Shown: in pieces, positions 23,386 to 34,639 of the stretch
How the letters are laid out: every line of letters starts with the position of its first letter
Position numbering within the stretch: the stretch's first letter is position 1
DNA from: Flaccisagitta enflata
Lineage: Eukaryota > Chaetognatha > Sagittoidea > Aphragmophora
Length of the DNA stretch: 64,000 nucleotides
Assembly: GCA_965153355.1 (NCBI GenBank)
Contig: OZ231127.1
Span: 38,068,001-38,132,000 of the forward strand
Direction of reading: 5' to 3'
Notes under the pieces: generated by a model
What the model saw: only the letters and a program-made list of their open reading frames with translations
What the model was told of the DNA's origin: nothing
Database searches by the model: none
Position numbers and translations under genes: made by a program

Positions 23386-23574
23386 AGGATAAGAATTGGA
23401 AGTTTCGGAAATTCTCCGGTCGCAGACTCCTTTTTTCCCTTCCTGTCCAAAAGGGGCTTTTGTCCCAGTTGCTCCCCGTAGAACATCGATTTATCCTTCA
23501 GAACAATCTCGGATCTTTCCTCTTTCTTTCCTCCGTCTTCCGACCATTTCCTTTCTCTTCTCCTCTCTTTCTTT

Positions 23575-23715
23575 TTTCTTTCTTCCTTTCTTTCTTTCTT
23601 TCTTTCTTCCTTCCTTCCTTCCTTCCTTCCTTCCTTCCTTCCTTCCTTCCTTCCTTCCTTTCTTTCTTTCATTCTATCTTTCTTTCTTTCTTTCTATCTT
23701 TCTTTCTTTCCCACT
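23575..23715. repeat. (CTTT)n(CTTC)n tetranucleotide tract
   Basis: CTTT units flank a pure block of about 14 CTTC units. Confidence 0.95.
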
Positions 23716-23764
23716 TTTTGTCGCATGCTGTTATGATATAATCATGTAATTTTGTTATTAGATT

Positions 23765-23855
23765 TGTCGAGGCCATACGGCGTAGGGTGACTGATAGTAT
23801 GGTCATATTCGAATCTGATCTCCCTCGCGGGGGAAATGAGTCCATTTCCATCACA
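23765..23855 (-). other. Exon-like segment alpha, left arm of inverted duplication
   Basis: On the minus strand the frame reads FPPRGRSDSNMTILSVTLRR. It is about 70 percent identical by eye at nucleotide level, in inverted orientation, to 31937-32020. Shared blocks are CCCGCGAGG, TGACCAT and AGTCACCCTA. A clear acceptor is not seen here. Function unknown. Confidence 0.45.
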
Positions 23856-23869
23856 GGTAATGACCCTAA

Positions 23870-24565
23870 AATCTAGTGGCAGTCAAATGAAGTTTACCTG
23901 CGCCCGCCACCCCCTTCATTTCCCAGATGAAATATACAAGAAGGATTTTTGCCTTCAAAGTTTCCTATCTTTTATATTTATAATGGGAAAGGAATAGGGT
24001 GGCAGGCATGAGTAGACTTTATCTGATCATCACCAGATTTTAGAGCTATCATCTGTGATGAACATGGGAAGTATGATGAAAATTTTTTTTTCTCCAAAAC
24101 CCCAATCATTGGTATCAATCCATGCAGAATATCAAGGGCTTTCGATTGATACCCCATAATGCATATTTAAACTAATTTTCTAACATATTTCGCGCTATAT
24201 TGCCTTCGGCGCCGTTCTCGCGAGTCTGTCACTTGTTTGGACATAACTTTTTAACCAAATGAAATCCGTTTGGCGATGATAATTCGACTTGGAACATCTA
24301 GGGTATCTGTCCAGAATGAACATTTCACATCACCAACCTAATACTTTACCACAAAGACTCACTTAAGCCGTATATCATCACAATAGTGAAAGGACGACGA
24401 TCTGATAATCATTCTCAAAACTGCAAAGTTATGTGATTTTTAAAACAACGTGGCAACGTGGCAACGTGGTTATATGGCAACGTCGAGCGGTGTGGGAAGG
24501 GGCAAGTGGTGGGGTGTTGTGTTATCAGCGGCTCTCTTTGTCTGTCTGTCAATCTGTCAATCTTT
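23870..24565. other. Unassigned sequence
   Basis: No supported gene. Lies within the left arm of the inverted duplication but its counterpart was not recognised. Confidence 0.45.
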
Positions 24566-24566
24566 A

Positions 24567-24679
<113 letters not shown>

Positions 24680-24698
24680 AGTGACACGGGGTCACAAT

Positions 24699-24892
24699 AT
24701 TGCTGCGGATGGGTGGGCAGGGGCATCCGGCCCCCACACCTCATGCCTACCCCCCCACCAACACACATCACAAAAAAAAAATCTAAAATGTTGTTTTCCC
24801 ACTTTTCGACTTGTAAGTTACGTACCGACGGACGGACGGACCGACGGACGGACAAAGCCTTTTATAGAGTTGCGTATCCGCAACTAAAAACG
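24699..24892 (-). repeat. Family A copy (AGTTGCG variant)
   Basis: Read on the minus strand: hairpin AGTTGCG-GATA-CGCAACT (24868-24885), CTATAAAAGGCTTTGTCCGT, CCGTC core, then CTGCCCACCCATCCGCAGCA. The tail beyond the internal motif is lost. Confidence 0.8.
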
Positions 24893-25224
24893 GATGCACG
24901 ACTGACAGACAAGACGTGCATAGCCATTATAGAGTCCACAAAAAAAATCAAAACTGAACAAAAGATGTAAAGCAATTGTCTATTCAAAATATATTGCACC
25001 GCGCCATTGCATTGAATGTAAAAGAAAGGCACAAACTGTAAATGAATGTTTGAGATCATCCAGTGAGTAAAATTCATTGAATCTCCATTTGTTAAAAAAA
25101 CACAACCTTTTAGAAGTCAGAACATTCTCTCTGAGAGAAGATGGAGCGCGAGAAGTAATTGTCAGTAATTCTCTGGCAACCTCTGTTGGACCTTGTTTAC
25201 TCCACCTGACAACCACAGGGTTTT

Positions 25225-25886
25225 TCACGCCAACACGCCGATTACAAAACGACGTTTTTCAGCCCCCAGACATGATATTTGATTTCTGAAAAATGTTCTA
25301 AACAGCTCTTGAGCTCCGATTTTGTTGTCTGAAATCGCAATGTTTTGATTCCAAGTAGTTTACCTGTCATAGATGAGTGAATAAATCCTCAAAATTTGGA
25401 TAAATGCCAATATGTTACTACTTCGAGAAAGCGTTGCTTTATCCTTAGGCCATGTCTGAACAAATGAAGCAAAAGTACAATCTAGATTCAAAATTCAAAT
25501 TGATTTTAATAAGTTACCTTTGTGAGAAAAAGTGAGCTGAAAAAGTACCATGCAGTTGAGTAGCATTTCTTATTTGATATTAAACTGTTCAAAGATGATT
25601 TTCCCAATGTGGCAGCTTCACATCGCGTTTTTCCTCCTGTTGGTATTTTTTTTTGTCCACGAGTAAGCTGGTTGGTCAGTCCGTCAGTTGGTAAAATAAT
25701 TTTGGTAATTACTTACATTTTGAGCATCTTTGCCTTCGCCAGATTGTGGAAGTTGATGGTTGAACGGCGCTCCTCCACGATCTCATAGTAGGGAAGGGAG
25801 AGAACCAATTTCTTTCCCAGTAGGCGACCAAACTCTGGTGGAATAACATCCTGAATGATCCGCATCATTTCCTGTGCCCAAAGTTG
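25225..25886 (-). CDS. Exons 2 and 3 of an unidentified minus-strand gene (25717-25886, 25225-25285)
   Basis: Exon 2: strong acceptor GATTTTTTCAG|CAA at 25886 and consensus donor AAAT|GTAAGT at 25717 bound 170 bp with one open frame (QLWAQEMMRIIQDVIPPEFG, then RLLGKKLVLSLPYYEIVEER and STINFHNLAKAKMLK). Exon 3: acceptor ACATTTTTCAG|AAATC at 25285; joined in phase it gives INQISCLGAEKRRFVIGVLA and stops at TGA 25225-25227. Exon 2 starts in phase 0, matching the donor of the exon at 39493-39657; the three together make exactly 132 codons including stop. I do not recognise the family. The charged, helical sequence lacks signal peptide and membrane spans. Both exons have a decayed inverted copy at 30065-30600; a 37-nt stretch over the exon 3 end (25215-25251) is identical in both. 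Confidence 0.55.
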
Positions 25887-25899
25887 CTGAAAAAATCGC

Positions 25900-26560
25900 C
25901 CTCACCCACTATGTTTGTCATCTATACTATCTTGGAAAAAATAAAAGTCCCAGTAAAACAGTCATTACTGTTATTTCCTGCACAAAATTCAATTTTTGTG
26001 TAGAAATGATTAGTTAAGGCTTTTTTGGTACCAAATATCATTTGTAATCATTTGGGTAGACATAGATGAAGGATTTTTTAACAATTTTGTATAACAAGTC
26101 CCTTGATTTTCTTAACAATTTTTGTTTTTAGCGCTTTCAGATCAAAGTATATTCATTTTGATATAAAATCTAAACGGTTTGAACTTAAAAAAATCTGCTT
26201 GGCGGCATTAGACAGATTTTTTGAAGCTCTTTCAAGTGGTCACCGATTTTCATATGATTTTATTATGATAAGCCAAGAAAAAGTAAAGATAACAGGTCAA
26301 TTTTTCCCCCTCATTTTTTGCATATTTTCTGTTTTTTGTTAAGGTGAACATTTTCACTCTTTTAGCTCTTAAATCTAAACGAATTGAGCTACATAGCTCT
26401 GCTTGGCGCCATTTTGAAGATTTTTTTTCAAGCTCTTTCTAATGGTCACTGATTTTAATAGGTTCTCTAAAGTTGTTCCATCACAAATTAGCCATATAGG
26501 TGGGACTTTTATTTTTTCCAAGATAGTACAGGACCTAAGAATTTTTAGCTAAAACTCAAG
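25900..26560. repeat. Degenerate two-copy repeat, about 230 bp
   Basis: Blocks at about 26125-26260 and 26355-26470 share TTTTAGC, AAATCTAAACG, TTGAGCT/TTGAACT, CTGCTTGGCG, AGATTTTTT and GGTCAC(T/C)GATTTT in the same order. Related in style to 48030-48420. No gene. Confidence 0.6.
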
Positions 26561-27410
26561 TTTATCATGTCTCTTAGATCCTCTGAGTCTCATGTTACAT
26601 GATAAACGCTTTGGTTGTAACAATAAATGATTGTTGGTAATGCTGTTTGGTGTAGCTGTGTGCAGAAGACAGTGAAACATGCAAGAATACAGCGTTTGCT
26701 GAAAATTGCTGCACTTTGGGTGATTAATTACAGCAAGTTCCCCGTCGTTTTAAAATTTGATGAAAAATGCAATGCAGAACTTAACTTAAAGGTAATGATT
26801 TCAGTGATTGCAGCTTTTATTTTGTGAATTGACGCTTGCTTAGGAAATTTTACCTTTTTCAAAGCCCTACCTGCAGCAAGAGAATAAGCTGCTGAAGCTT
26901 CTCTGGTTTACAGCAATGTTCCTAAAGATTTTGAAAATTTGATCAAATAGAGGATCAAGACCACAATATAGTGGACGTGATGTACTGGATGATCTCAGTT
27001 AGAGCTTTGTAACATATTTCTACTCGGTATATTCTAGCTTTGTAGCAAGCTGCAGTAAGTGTGCAGAAAGCCACCGTATGTTGCAGCAAGCAAGCAAGAT
27101 CCTCATGATATTTTACCATTCCAGCTCTCATCGCTTTTAAAAATTTGGTCAAAAATCTTATTAAAGTCAGTTTTAACCTGTTGATTGTCTGCTGGAAAAC
27201 ATTTTCTTTTGCTGCAAGCTGCTGCAAGCTACAGCAAGTTAGCTGCATTGGATATTTTTCCCTTGCTACAGATTGACGCAGGGAAGCATAAGGCAAGCTC
27301 TTCGAGACATTTGACTTCATAACCTGTGCAGCAAACATACATTAGTACAGGGGCATATACTTCCCCCCCTCCCCACACACTCACACATTCTTGGGCAATC
27401 ATAATGGACT
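26560..27410. other. Unassigned sequence, CTGCAGCAAG-rich
   Basis: Scattered GCTGCAAGCTGCAGCAAG-like words (26700-26890, 27040-27100, 27215-27245) recur on both strands; also at 29855-29890. No supported exon. Confidence 0.5.
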
Positions 27411-27414
27411 GGCA

Positions 27415-27610
27415 GGCAATTGACGGACCAACTAACAGATGGAAAATGCCTTCAACTGAAATTGTAATCAATGTAACAAGAACGCTTCCCCATTAACGTG
27501 TGGGTGGGCAGGGGCAATATTTTAAGGCAGTCAAGACCAACCGACTGACCAACTGACCAACCAACCGACTGACAAAGTAGGGTGTAGAGTTGCGTAGAAC
27601 GCGACTAAAA
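27415..27610 (-). repeat. Family A copy with a G-T wobble in the hairpin
   Basis: GTGGGCAGGGGC motif, CAACCGACTGACC core, AAAGTAGGGTGTAG, then hairpin AGTTGCGT-AGA-ACGCGACT as read on the plus strand, in which the one non-Watson-Crick pair is T-G. Confidence 0.75.
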
Positions 27611-27934
27611 ATAGATTTGAATAACTTTGTAAGTTGCTACAATCAGGATTATATATTTTTAGATGTGTCCTTCAGGAATCCATCTCAATAGGATATCCGT
27701 TTGTCGGTGCCTTCCATCTGTTGGTTTCACCTGTGTAAAAACTACTTCTTGGCTTTCTTTAGCCATAGTGAGATCCTACACTAGATAAAAGGATCAACAA
27801 GCATGGTTTGAGAGCCTCTTTTCCACTCTGTCATTTGATATGTCTGTTGTCCATGTGTCTCTTGATATAAGTCATATGTGTCTAGTCCTTGTTCTTGAGT
27901 AGGAACATCGGACCTAAAAATTTAAGTCAGTGCC

Positions 27935-28290
27935 ATTTTTAGATGCATGCTATGCAACTCTTTTATTAATTTAGTGAGTCTGTCATTGGTTCCATCTGTA
28001 AATAAAAAGGTGCAGAGGGATGAATACCAGGGGATTTGACAAAAAAATAAAATAAGATGAGAGGCTTGTTCTCAGTAAGATGGGTTTTAGTCATGTGCTA
28101 CGCAACGGTATTCACCACTGTCTGTCCATTCATTGGTCGGTTTGCAGCGGCCCATAAGGCGTTGACAATCTATCCTTCCTATGCTTCCACACATATGGGA
28201 AATTTTTTCCTTATTCTTCTCCTCCGAACCCCCCCCCTTCCCCCAGTCTCCAGGCCCATATCTCAGCCTCGAGGGGTGGTACGATGAAGA
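27935..28290 (+). repeat. Decayed family A heads fused to a family B end
   Basis: AGATGCAT-GCT-ATGCAACT (27941-27959) with a TCTGTC-type core; AGTCATGTGCTACGCAACG at 28088 with GTCTGTCCATTCATTGGTCG; then GCAGCGGCCCATAAGG and a CACACATATGGGAAAT block typical of family B arms. Confidence 0.6.
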
Positions 28291-28918
28291 ACAGGTCGCC
28301 CAAGGGCAATATGTCGTCAGCGATACCCGTTGCCCTGTTTGAGTGATTGTGAATTGGAGTGAGGAGAGCAGGGCAGCGGCCCCGAATGGGACAAAGTCCT
28401 GTAGAACACAGGGGGACTTTTGTTCGTCCTGCCTGAAGAAGTGAATGAAATGCTATAGAGGGCTGACTGAAGGCCTTCAAGAGCCTAAACTGAGGTCTAA
28501 GAGGGCTGATGTAAGGCTTTATAATGCCAATCGGAAGCTTGAGTAGGCTAACTTGAAGCTTAATAGAGCTGGATTAAGGCTTGAAAGGTCATAGGACTGA
28601 AATGAAGCCTGAGAGAAATAAATTGAGGCTTGGATAGCTGAGTTGAGGCCTGAGAGGCCTGGTTTGAGGCCTGAGAATTTAAATTTGAAGCCAGAAAAGC
28701 CTAATTTAAACCTGAGAGGCCAGGTTTGAGGCCTGAGAAGTTGGATTTGAGGCCTGAGAGGCCAGATTTGAGGTCTCAGTGGCCAGATTTGAGGCCTGAG
28801 GGGCCTGATGGGGGGGGGACGAACAAACGAACAAATGAACAAACAAAAAAACGGACAAACAAAAGTCCCTCTGTGTTCTACAGGACTTCATCCCCTTCGG
28901 GGCCGCTGCCCAAAAAGG
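28291..28918. repeat. Family B element, full length
   Basis: Left arm AGGTCGCCCAAGGGCAATAT, TCAGCGATACCCGTTGCCCT, GGGCAGCGGCCCCGAATGGG, TCCTGTAGAACACAGGGGG, TTTGTTCGTCC. Right arm mirrors the inner part (CGGACAAACAAAAGTCCCTC, TGTGTTCTACAGGA, TTCGGGGCCGCTGCCC). Core: 21-bp minisatellite of GAGGCCTGAGAGGCCAGATT type. A further partial right arm follows to about 28990. Confidence 0.85.
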
Positions 28919-29271
28919 AAAAAATTACCCATATGTGTGAAAGCTTGGGTCATCAACCTCTTTGGGGCCGCTGCTCAAAAAGGGGACCAACTGACAAACC
29001 AACCAACGGACCGCCAAAAGAGTATGAAAGAAAATTTTGGGAAATTTTGGCAGTAACGAGTCAAAAAACAATAGTAAAACACAATTTAACACTATTTAAT
29101 TTTTAAACATAGTTTTATTGCTTTATCATAGAAAGTCAGAGATTTGATGACGCAACAGGATGAGTCTCAGGGAAGAAAATCAAAGGGGGGGGGGAAATAA
29201 ATCAAAGATCATGGAACTATATTCACCACTGAATGAACATGATAGAAAACGGTGATGTATATTTTTGAACA

Positions 29272-29451
29272 TACAGTGGAACCCCGCAATAACAGCCCCG
29301 CTTTTACAGGTTCCCCATCAATAAAGGTCTATATTTTAAGGTCCCAAATGGTAGTTTTTAATGTGATTTCACCTCTCTTTAAAGGTTATCCTGAGATAAA
29401 GGTGAAAAATCCTCAGTCCCAATGGGACAGATGAGGCGGGGTCCTACTGTA
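29272..29451. mobile_element. MITE with TACAGTGGAACCCCGC ends, 180 bp
   Basis: Left TACAGTGGAACCCCGC and right GCGGGGTCCTACTGTA are inverted repeats with TA at both edges, typical of Tc1/mariner or pogo-type MITEs. A lone left end of the same kind (TACCGTGGAACCCCGCC) is at 32310. Confidence 0.85.
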
Positions 29452-29461
29452 CACAATTTGT

Positions 29462-29530
29462 AGTTGCATGCCACACAACTCAACAACCCGCTATGTTGGT
29501 TGGTTTGTCTGTTGGCTGGTCTGATACCAT
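29462..29530 (+). repeat. Family A head, decayed
   Basis: AGTTGCATGCCACACAACT then CAACAACCCGCTATGTTGGT and a GGTT/TGTC core. Confidence 0.6.
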
Positions 29531-29632
29531 TAGCTTTTTCAGCGATTTTGGGCATAGCTCCTGATAGAGTTGCTAGTTTAAAACTAAAGACTCAATTGCC
29601 TATCAATGTACTCTCAGATTTGCAACATTTTT

Positions 29633-29836
29633 TGTCACGTGCTACGGGACTCTATACCCGCTTTGTCGGTCCGTAGGTCCGTCTGTTGGTCCATTTGTTG
29701 GTCAGTCACCTTTTACTTTTTTTGTTTTTTTGCGGTCTCTGGCCTCACTGCTCCTGCCCAAATGATCAAGTGACTTCAATTACAGCCCCTGCCCTCCCGC
29801 ATATGACTTGGGTGGCCGTGTATCCACCCTTGTTTG
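29633..29836 (+). repeat. Family A, full-length decayed copy
   Basis: GTCACGTGCTACGGGACT head, CTATACCCGCTTTGTCGGTC, core, GCGGTCTCTGGCCTCACTGC, CAGCCCCTGCC, internal arm GCATATGACT, tail GTGGCCGTGTATCC. Closest relative in the window is 22597-22809. Confidence 0.8.
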
Positions 29837-30064
29837 GCTTAAATTACTATGGTGCCGGCAGCAACATGCTGTAACTTGCAGCAACTTGAGTTTTGTTTTA
29901 TTAATCAATCACTTGTTACATTCCATATCAGCAATCACATAAAAGACGCTTGGTATTGTTGAAAGTGATCAGGAGTTAAAACTTTTTATGGCAAAAAGCC
30001 CTAAAAATGCAGCAATTTTAATGGGAATTTCGATAATTCACATAGATGAGAAAGATGCTGGATG

Positions 30065-30600
30065 AGGGCGATTTTTTCAACATTTTTAAGTCCCTCTGAC
30101 GTTTCTAATTGTTGAGAGGGATGTTCAACCAGACATTGGTCGCCTACTGGGTGGTGTATCTCTCTTATTTACACCTTTGGGGCTCCGCGGTCCCCCCGCT
30201 ACTCATAGGGCCCCCTTCCACCACCGAGTATCATCAACTTTGGAGGAGCACTGCTTCAAAATGAATTGAGCTATGGACCCCGGATTGGTCGCATTTTAAA
30301 GAGCAAAGACAACTCTTTAAAATGGGACCAATCTGAGATCTATAACTTTATTCGTTTTGAAGCAGTACTCCTTTAAAGTTGATGCTTTATTTTTCCAAAA
30401 TAGATATGGAAAAATCGAGTTTTTTAAAAAGATCTCTTATGGATGAACGTCTTGGAATTTAACAATAAACAAAGTTACCAAACAAAATCGGAGCTCACAA
30501 GCTGTACAAACCTTTTTTCAGAATTTAATTCTCTTATCTAGCAGCAGAGAAATGTCGTTTTGTAATCGGCGTGTTGGCGTGAAAAACCCTGTATATGGAA
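30065..30600 (+). pseudogene. Decayed inverted copy of exons 2-3 of the unidentified gene
   Basis: Upstream intron end (GAGGGCGATTTTTTCA), exon words (TTGGTCGCCTACTGGG, GGAGGAGC) and the exon 3 region (TTTTTTCAGAATTTAA, then the 37-nt stretch at 30556-30592) occur in the same order as on the minus strand at 25200-25910. The acceptor AG is AA here, the exon 2 frame is broken, and the exon 3 frame would stop at once. Inside it, 30232-30384 is a 153-bp palindrome (CATCAACTTTGGAGGAGCAC mirrored by AGTACTCCTTTAAAGTTGAT). Confidence 0.65.
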
Positions 30601-30612
30601 AGTAAACGAATT

Positions 30613-30687
30613 TTTAGTTGCGGACACGCAACTCTATAAGAGGCTTTGTCCGTCCGTTGGTCCGTCCGTCCGTCTGGCCTTGTTGCA
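30613..30687 (+). repeat. Family A short copy
   Basis: Hairpin AGTTGCG-GACA-CGCAACT, CTATAAGAGGCTTTGTCCGT, CCGTTGGTCCGTCCGTCCGT and GGCCTTGTT; a 75-bp head-core-tail form without the CTGCCC segment. Confidence 0.85.
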
Positions 30688-30705
30688 TGTATGTCTCCCA
30701 TAATT

Positions 30706-30998
30706 TAACAAGGCTGGATACACGGCTACCGAAGTCACGTGCGGGTGGGCAGGGGCAGTAATAAACAAGGCAAACACCTTACAGTCACGTGCGGTTGTTA
30801 ACACAATAAGACAAAGAGACTAAAAGACCAAGAGACTAAATGTAAATTGACTTGAAATAACTTTAAATAACTTAAAATGACTAAAAATAAATTAAAATGA
30901 TGTCAAACAGCAAAAAAAGTTAAGCGTTACGAACCGACGGACTTACAGACAGACAGACGGACAGAGCGGGTCAGAGTCATGTGCACGCGACTTAAAAG
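30706..30998 (-). repeat. Family A copy, TGACT variant
   Basis: On the minus strand the hairpin reads AGTCGCGTGCACATGACT and the internal arm reads GCACGTGACTTCGG before the tail GTAGCCGTGTATCCAGCC. Both hairpin 3' arm and internal arm carry TGACT where other copies carry CGACT or CAACT. An 80-bp partial duplicate of the arm (AGTCACGTGCGGTTG) lies at 30782. Confidence 0.75.
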
Positions 30999-31065
30999 GC
31001 TAAGCAAGCATTTCGGCAGAAGCAGTAATGCCAAAAACGCCTGAAACGCCAAAAAAGCAAAGTGT

Positions 31066-31437
31066 TACAGTAGATCTCATCTAGACTTGAAATAATGGGG
31101 GCCAGCATTTTGGAAAGACAAATTAAAGCAGGGGAGTGATATTTTGATCGTAGACTAATCAAAGGTTGCTTAATTTCTCATGATAGCTGGTTGCCATGGA
31201 AACAAATTTCCATATATTCTCACTAAACTATCAATATTTTGAGAGATTTTTTTAGAAAACATTGCTTAAAATCAAATTTGCTACAACTTTCCTACAGTAT
31301 GTTCTGTAAGAATGTTGCTCGTTTAGCAATAAAACATCCCTTTATTAGTCTATGTTTCAAATATCACGGCCCTGGCTTTATTTGTTTTTCTACAATGCTT
31401 GCCCCTGTTATCTCAAGTCTAGACGAGATCTACTGTA
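31066..31437. mobile_element. MITE with about 80-bp inverted ends, 372 bp
   Basis: Left TACAGTAGATCTCATCTAGA then CTTGAAATAATGGGGGCCAG; right end mirrors these with a few changes, ending AGATCTACTGTA. TA at both edges. AT-rich centre. Confidence 0.85.
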
Positions 31438-31484
31438 CCGACCGACCGACAGCGGTTTATAGAAACGCGTGCACGCGACTAAGA
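31436..31484 (-). repeat. Family A head remnant
   Basis: ACCGACCGACCGACAGCGG, TTATAG, ACGCGTGCACGCGACT then TAAGAA. Directly abuts the MITE end at 31437. Confidence 0.7.
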
Positions 31485-31914
31485 ATCTAAAATCGGAGAC
31501 AAAAAATATACAAGCGCGAACTGTTTACTTACGTTTTACGCACAAGTTCCATGTTGCTGTTTTGGTTAGCTCTTTTTAAGAGATGCTTTGCCCATTAATT
31601 ATGATCGCGTTGCCTCGGATGAAATTGGGAAAAAAATGAAACCAGATCTACAATCAGCATGGTCGAAACTATATGTCCCATTGAGTACAGCGGCGTACAG
31701 GCCTTTTTACAAGCGTAAAAGCATCTTATTTCACAGCAAGTCTAATTTCTCTAAACCGCGGTTATTTTCACTCACTAAAAAATGACTCTCTGACTCTAGG
31801 GGCCCCTTCTACGTAATACCAGACAAGCAAAATGGTTGATTTATCATTCTTTAATCATATTTTCATATTCACTTCGCTTGTTTAAAAAAACAGTCAACTT
31901 TTTTTCTCTCCTCA

Positions 31915-32040
31915 TCAGTCCACAAACTGCCGAGCAAAAGTTCCTAAACATGGTCACATTTCTCCCGCGAGGAAAACAAGAGTCGGATTTGACCATCATT
32001 AAAGTCACCCTAATACGGAGCACGCGAATGCTACCCTGTT
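31915..32040 (+). CDS. Exon-like segment alpha, right arm
   Basis: An excellent acceptor (pyrimidine-rich CTTTTTTTCTCTCCTCATCAG) precedes a frame reading PQTAEQKFLNMVTFLPRGKQ, then ESDLTIIKVTLIRSTRM. The part PRG..SD.TI..VTL.R is shared with the inverted segment at 23765-23855. No clear donor is seen; function not recognised. Confidence 0.4.
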
Positions 32041-32550
32041 ACGCTTGTTTCTTTTCACTGACTCCAATGTATTATACCTCTTTCCATTCAGTTGCTCTCT
32101 CATTCTTTCCTTACTTCTCTGTTTTCTTCCTTCCCCAGATTATTTTCACTTAATATTTTTTCTCAGTTTTTTATTGCATTCTCATGTTCTAACACCCTTC
32201 CTCCTCCTTTTCATCACTTACTCTTTCATTTTTTCATCCTTTTGTTGCTTCTTCAGTCATCAACCATTTTCTTTCTCTCATCCATCCACTTTCCTCATGC
32301 AATGCTATTACCGTGGAACCCCGCCTCCATAACAACGCCTTTAACGGCGTCCCGCCCATATATGGCAAGATACTTGTGTCCCAAAATAATTCAGGTGTTT
32401 GTATTCCCCTTTTTAGATCACATTTTTTTGATCCTTCATGTAAATTCCCCTGTGAATTGTTATTTTTTTTATGGTAAAGAGGTTGGATGATGAAAAGATT
32501 GTGTATACTTTTTTTTCTCTAAAAGCATTATATCATATTGCATTTTAATT
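32040..32550. other. Pyrimidine-rich unassigned sequence
   Basis: T/C-rich stretch 32080-32300 with TTCTTCCTTCC words; a solitary TACCGTGGAACCCCGCC end at 32310; no gene. Confidence 0.5.
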
Positions 32551-32555
32551 TCATA

Positions 32556-33430
32556 ACACCTCTCAAATAATTGCACGAACTGGCAAAATTATCAAAATTG
32601 ATAGAAATAATGCATTCACTGGGCTAAAATTTGACACAGAGGGAGTTAAAATATAGTATTTTCGCAATCCGGGGCAAATTTGTGTACCTGGGAAAGTGCG
32701 TGGTTCTAAGAATGTGTTATGCCAAAAATCCAGTAAAAGATTTTGACTAATTTTGACAAGTAATTTTTTGATGATGAAAAAACATAAACCTCCCTAAAAT
32801 TTACCATGAAAAAATCACAAAAACATCAATTCTCATGTTCTTGTACCACTAACAGACAATAATGAGTCAACAGTACCAAAATTCAGTCATTGACAGCTGC
32901 AAAAAGTATCAAAACCCCTTATCAATTATAATGGTTTTAGCAACAAATTTGAAGCTTGACTAAACCTGAAATTTGCATGATATCATTCGATGAAGCTACA
33001 TCTGAGATAATGAACCTCACTCTTTTAATTGCTTTATTTATTTTTTGTTATTTCCGGTCCTGGCTCTGGAATACTTAAAATACTTGCCTTAATGGAAAAT
33101 CCAAAAGTATTCCAGTTGAACAATTTTTTCTCTTTTCATCCTGCGGCGTGACAATATTTTCTCAATCAGGAAGAAGAAAAAATAATTTTGAAAGTAAAAA
33201 TTTAATACTGGTAAAGCTAAGACAATATGAGCTTCACCTAAGCAACAAGTGTTCTGAGGTTTCTCCTACGTTTACAGCTATTGGTTGAAAAGATTTGAAG
33301 TTTTTTTGTAGAACCCTCATGGGAATAACATGTTTTGATATTATCATTAACCAGGACTCCTGTTTTGGACTTCCAAAACGCAATTATGGACAAGTCCTGA
33401 TCCCAGTTCGCCTAATTTTGTGAGAGGTGT
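32556..33430. mobile_element. TA-flanked element with ACACCTCTCA ends, 875 bp
   Basis: Ends ACACCTCTCA and TGAGAGGTGT, each next to TA. Its two terminal regions match, in inverted orientation, those of the element at 45928-47300 (for example TGCATTCACTGGGCTAAAAT here and its complement near 47240; CTCATGGGAATAACATG here and its complement near 46035). No transposase recognised. Confidence 0.8.
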
Positions 33431-33807
33431 TATTAGCACTCGTCATTTTCGTGCATATGATATATTTTCATATCATGATAATACAAAAAGATGATAATCA
33501 AACAAAAAATATCAAGTTCCAAGATAACAGTCCCCGTCTTGATGGTCAGAAGACGAAAAGTTTCCGGTACTATTAAGACCGTTATGCCAAGGTCCCGCTG
33601 AAGTTCTGTCTCATTCCATTTCAATTTTCTTTCTTCTTTCTTTTCTTTTCATTTTTTTTCTCTCTTTTCTTTCACTCACGCGCGCCGCCGTTCACAATCA
33701 GTGAATGACGCCGCGGCTTTTATTTCGTTTCCTTTCTTTTCCTTCGACTCCGTTGGGTGAGAACTGAGAACCATTCTCGCTTACTTCACCCACCCAACCG
33801 CCGTACC

Positions 33808-33900
33808 GGCCGACCTGAGGCCGCCATACCGGCCCACCCCGAGCCGATGTACCGGCCGACCCGAAGCCGCCATATCGGCCGACCCGAAGCCGCCACACAC
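33808..33900. repeat. 23-bp minisatellite, about four units
   Basis: GC-rich unit CGACCCGAAGCCGCCATATC plus GGC. Confidence 0.85.
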
Positions 33901-33979
33901 CGACTCCGACACAAACCGTCACAAACCGGCCGACTCATTTCTTTTTTACATAAAAGAGAATATTTTACACACACACACC

Positions 33980-34345
33980 AACAAAAATAATCTCGCGCCT
34001 GCCTTTTTTTTTGGGGGGGGGGGGGGAGTCTGACTTTTAGGACCCTCTTTTAGAAGTTTTTTCGTCAATTCTTGTTTGTGGACACGCATCGCTTTAAAAA
34101 GATTGTTGGTTGTTGAACTTAAGTACCTTGATTAAACTCGATTAGGAAAATGTAAAGAGACTACAGAATGGAAATTATGCAGATTATGTTTCATGAAAAT
34201 AAAGCGCTACTTTGAGCATCGAGCCAACCATAATCGATGGCATTGCACCCTTACCACATCCTTTGAACTTTTTTGGTGATATTGTAGCCATGAAAAAAAT
34301 GGGTGTGGTACAGCGTGTTTGTGAAATCAATGATTAAAGAAGCAG

Positions 34346-34348
<3 letters not shown>
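33980..34348. other. Unassigned sequence with a G run
   Basis: G run at about 34012-34026 and nothing else recognised; GTGGACACGCATCGC at 34078 may be a family A head remnant. Confidence 0.45.

Positions 34349-34400
<52 letters not shown>
34349..34400. repeat. (GA)n microsatellite
   Basis: Pure GA run followed by AGACAGACAAAC-type tetranucleotides to about 34520. Confidence 0.95.
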
Positions 34401-34403
<3 letters not shown>

Positions 34404-34639
34404 GACAGACAAACAAACAGACAGGCAGACAGATAGAACAGAGACAAAGACAGACAAAGGTATCTTCAGACAGACAGATATAAAGCCAGGCAGACAAACT
34501 GACTGACCGACAGACACAGTCCAAGGGACCAAAAGTCATTATTCATTGCAGGTTGTGACGAAATATTGCTGAGGTAAAATGAAACAGGATGCTGTACATA
34601 GACACACCCAATTACAAATACGAAGACTAAGAGAGTGCA

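Noticed and set aside
33757-33990. Overlapping ORFs on both strands at the 23-bp GC-rich repeat
   Set aside because: Explained by the minisatellite; no gene evidence.
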